Shown: piece by piece, positions 61,053 to 64,000 of the stretch
Layout: every line of letters starts with the position of its first letter
Position numbering within the stretch: position 1 is the first letter of the stretch
Assembly: GCF_005239225.2 (NCBI RefSeq)
Contig: NC_133287.1
Coordinates: 3,515,493 to 3,579,492, forward strand
Length of the DNA stretch: 64,000 nt
Origin: Populus alba
Lineage: Eukaryota; Streptophyta; Magnoliopsida; Malpighiales; Salicaceae
Direction of reading: 5' to 3'
Translations under genes and position numbers: made by a program
Notes under the pieces: model-generated
Database searches by the model: none
The model's input: the letters and a program-made list of their open reading frames with translations, nothing else
What the model was told of the DNA's origin: nothing

Positions 61053-63113
61053 ACAACCTCCCATTTAGTGGATTTCTTGCCTCTGCGCAACCGGAGTGTC
61101 GGAGCACTCTAGGAACACCTGCAAGACTTCAAAGCACTGAGTGCTCCTAACAAAATTGTATATTTTATACTATATGATGCATATAATCAACAAGAGGGAG
61201 AATTGTTCTACTTCCCATTAAACTAGTTGGAAATTAGAAAGGTGACAGAACAAAACCTTTCGAAAGCAATGATGATGTAAGCAGACGAGGCTAGCCATTT
61301 TCTTTGCCAGGGATACGTGGATAAGCTAATTCTTGCCAAATAGAAGGCCAGGTTAACTCATGATTAGTTATTTGTTGTCAAAAGATATACGAAGTGCCTT
61401 GATTCTCATCTAAAAGCACGTTTTCCCTCGTCGCCAACAAGATTATAAGTTACAACCAACCCTCAACGTGGAAAAAACTCCAGAAAGCAAAGGTTTTGCA
61501 TCATCTTGTTGCGTGGGAAACTGATGTGCCTAAAGTATTTTGCCATTTAATGTTAATCAATAGCAGTTTGTGACAAGAAAAGGAAAATAATTCATAATGG
61601 CATGCCTGAAATTAAACAATCCCGTCTAACACCACCATAATGTGTTTTGTTTGCTCCTTCAACTGCAAAAACGCGATTTTCTCATCGTGATTTTCGTATA
61701 CATTCACCACAGCATCGCCTACAAGCTCAAACATTGGATCATATGCTTTATAATGGAGTAAAAGGCCACAACTACTCATGTGAGCACATTGAGATGCTGA
61801 AATACTTCGACCAGCAGTATTCCATCCAATTGCAGCCATGGCACGGCTAAAGGATGCTGTGATTGTCTATTTTAAAACACGAGAAATTAAGTAAGAAAAC
61901 GTAGGTTGCTCCAAATATTTAAAGGAAATCACCATAAATATTGTTAAGAGTCGTAAAAAGTAACATGCAAAATAAGACACTCTCCACCTTGGCTGCAACC
62001 AGTCATGGAACACCATGAACAAGGTATCTTACTAAATATTATATCATGTCTCTCCAATTCATAATAATTAGCATGTTAGGCCCGCAATGCAGCTGCATGC
62101 ATGAAGATTTCAAAAAACAGAAACTCATATTGTTCGAATTCAGTAGAGCTTTTAAAACAAATTGTCATCAAAGCTCCACTCAAAGAACTAAACTTGCAAC
62201 AAAATAGCACCACGTACTACGAGGAATCAGTACAGAAAAACGTCATAGCGTTCATCCTCCAATTCTTAAAGCATTGGTCTATCTGAGGTGAATATTTCCT
62301 GCAATGCATTGATAATACTGGTAAGAATTCTAAAAGCAATAGCAAACAACTGTGCTTTTATAAAGGTGTTTCTAAAGCAGGAAACAAAGATTGTGAGAGG
62401 AAAACACAAATCATCTTCTTACAAAAACATTTTACAGTGCTCAATATCAGCATCTTAACAAGATACATAATCATAGGAGAAGGAAACCAAGAACTGGTAG
62501 CTAACCTTACTTTCTTAGCCAAATGACAACTGACAAGCACAGCCAAACAACAGACTGATGCTTCTCGATTTCAGCAATGAGCAATAGATGAAAACTATAC
62601 AAGGAAAAGAAGCGAGTGTCTACCCTGATACTTTCTAAAAATTTTGAAATTTTGTTTTTTTTATTTTTAATTAATATATTTTTAATGTTTTTAAATTATT
62701 TTGATGTGTTAATCTTAAAAATAATTTTTAAAATATAAAAAATATTATTACCATGTTTTTCTAAATGAAAAACACTTTGAAAAGCAATAACAACTACACT
62801 TCCAAACACGCTAAATTTAAAACAATATAATCTTTAAAAACGGCATAAAATTAAAACAAACTTCAGTTTTGACATTTCAAAGAATTCAGAATGATAAGGT
62901 TCATAGAAACGTAAGGTCATGATCTCTCATGATCAGATTCACGAGAATTACGCTTCTAGAGAGACATAATAATATTAAAATTCAACCATCAGATTTAAAA
63001 TATATATTGAATTACTTCCACGAACTTGAAGAAACGGACGGTAGCTTGAGTCAATCACTGTGAGATGTGTGATCATCTTCGTTTTCATCAAATTTAGTGT
63101 TCTTAAAGGACAT
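61053..63113 (-). pseudogene. Decayed partial duplicate of U2AF65
   Basis: Collinear with the intact gene on the same strand, introns included, so it arose by DNA duplication rather than reverse transcription. Recognisable parts: start-codon exon (ATG at 63113; MSFKNTKFDENEDDHTSHSD then a stop, against MSYNDTG.. in the parent), a piece of exon 2 (~62930-62960), exon 8 (~61806-61870, MAAIGWNTAG..), exon 9 (~61612-61722, GDAVVNVYENHDEK) and part of exon 18 (~61053-61122). Most of the RRM exons between these are missing. A MITE-like element sits where exon 4 would be. It cannot encode a working splicing factor. Confidence 0.85.
62636..62812. mobile_element. MITE-like element inside the U2AF65 pseudogene
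   Basis: The right end ttccaaacacgct and the interior phrases attttgatgtgttaatctta and aacactttgaaaagcaa match the Tourist-like family at 16633 and 55511. The left end is degraded. Its place relative to flanking intron sequence differs from the element in the intact gene, so the two insertions look independent. Confidence 0.55.
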
Positions 63114-64000
63114 TACAGATTAAGCATCGAAGACCAAACCCATAATCTGGAGTCTTGGCTTTTCGTTTCGAGCATAAATCTGAATTTTGACTTAAATTGT
63201 TTGTTTTTTCATTTCAAAAACATTTAAAAAAAAAATATTTTTTTTTTAAATTAATATATCTTTTAATATTTTCAAATATTTTAATACTATAATATTAAAA
63301 ATAATTTTTAAAAAATAACCATAACTATATTCTTAAACAAACTAAAAAAAAGTAAAGGTAAGCTCACTCAGTCATATGGAAAAAAATCCTTCTCCGGGTA
63401 ATATTATCGGCTGAACAGGTTGGAGATAAATGTCAGGCCCAGATAAAATTATTTGAAGGTCAGATATTTCCCAGGCTTTAAGAATTAACATTTGCTTTAC
63501 ATGTGCTGGGCTGGTCAGCACCCACCACAAAATAAAAATAAAAATAAAAATTGAAGCCATTCTTTTTTTACTCAATGTATCCTTCGGCTATCTTGAAATA
63601 ATATTGAGTTTGAACCTTTTATTTGTAATTAAAATAATCTAAAAATATATATTTTATATATTTTATATAAAAAAAATTAAATTTTTTCCCAAACACACCG
63701 AGATCAACAATGTTAACAAGGCAATGTGTTTGAGGAGCTGTTCCAATCTACAGTTCACTGGGTTAATGCCATAGTTTTTCTTTTAATTTTAATAATTTTA
63801 ATGAAGTTACAAGAATATGAATTCATATGAGCTTTCTAGGTATCTCTCGAGCTTTCTAGGTATCTCCCGATTTTTACTTCGGTCAAAGCAACCTTTTGTG
63901 CCTTTTTCTTCCTTCCTTTCTTTTGGTAAGTTATAATCAACAGCATGATCCACTCCTAAAACAACCACGAGCAAAGCTAATTGTTTATTAGCAAAAGGTA
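63114..64000. other. Terminal spacer, no gene recognised
   Basis: AT-rich, with a decayed MITE-like stretch at ~63220-63345 and a two-copy 20-bp direct repeat (gctttctaggtatctctcga) at 63831-63870. A 67-codon - strand ORF at 63372-63575 has no recognisable domain. The part 63380-63530 has a composition closer to transcribed or transposon sequence, but no identity can be given. Confidence 0.45.

Overview
This is a plant nuclear window. It has AT-rich intergenic DNA, multi-exon genes with GT-AG introns, and short non-autonomous transposons (TRIM, SINE, hAT and Tourist-type MITEs). The gene products and the repeat style suggest a woody eudicot, most likely Salicaceae (Populus or Salix). That placement is inference from pattern recognition, not from a search. 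Exon models below were built by hand from splice sites, frame continuity and family knowledge.

Region 1 (1-12060, + strand) is a head-to-tail array of a ~5.22 kb unit carrying the 3' half of a MED16 (Mediator tail subunit 16, SFR6) gene. The window opens in the 3' part of one copy, whose last exon is 387-533. Two further copies follow (1461-5754 and 6683-10973), each starting abruptly inside a MED16 exon. At both junctions that broken exon is fused to the middle of a TRIM retrotransposon. The only complete TRIM (11770-12060) ends the array. The copies differ at only about five positions noticed by eye.

Region 2 (12061-23719) holds AT-rich repeats and two convergent genes. TRAPPC13 (DUF974) lies at 14098-19456 on the + strand, with 12 exons including a 15-nt microexon and a hAT element and a MITE in its introns. 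A TSJT1/aluminium-induced protein gene (YGL and LRDR motifs) lies at 20474-21453 on the - strand, with 3 exons.

Region 3 (23720-45125) is a tandem triplication of ~7 kb units. Each unit carries an apparently intact 13-exon GH1 beta-glucosidase gene on the - strand (508 codons; catalytic ITLNEP and YITENG present) plus a long non-coding block that has decayed differently in each unit. Unit C also holds a frameshifted terpene-synthase relic with a DDFYD motif.

Region 4 (45126-56647) is AT-rich spacer followed by a complete 18-exon U2AF large-subunit (U2AF65) gene on the - strand (545 codons). One of its introns appears to begin with GC rather than GT.

Region 5 (56648-64000) holds a tRNA-type SINE, long A-rich repeats, a triple-LTR TRIM tandem at 60274-60784, and a decayed partial second copy of U2AF65 (about 61053-63113, - strand).

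The genes do not form a pathway. The theme of the window is local segmental duplication at three loci (MED16 3' end, GH1, U2AF65), with small transposons at or near the changed places.
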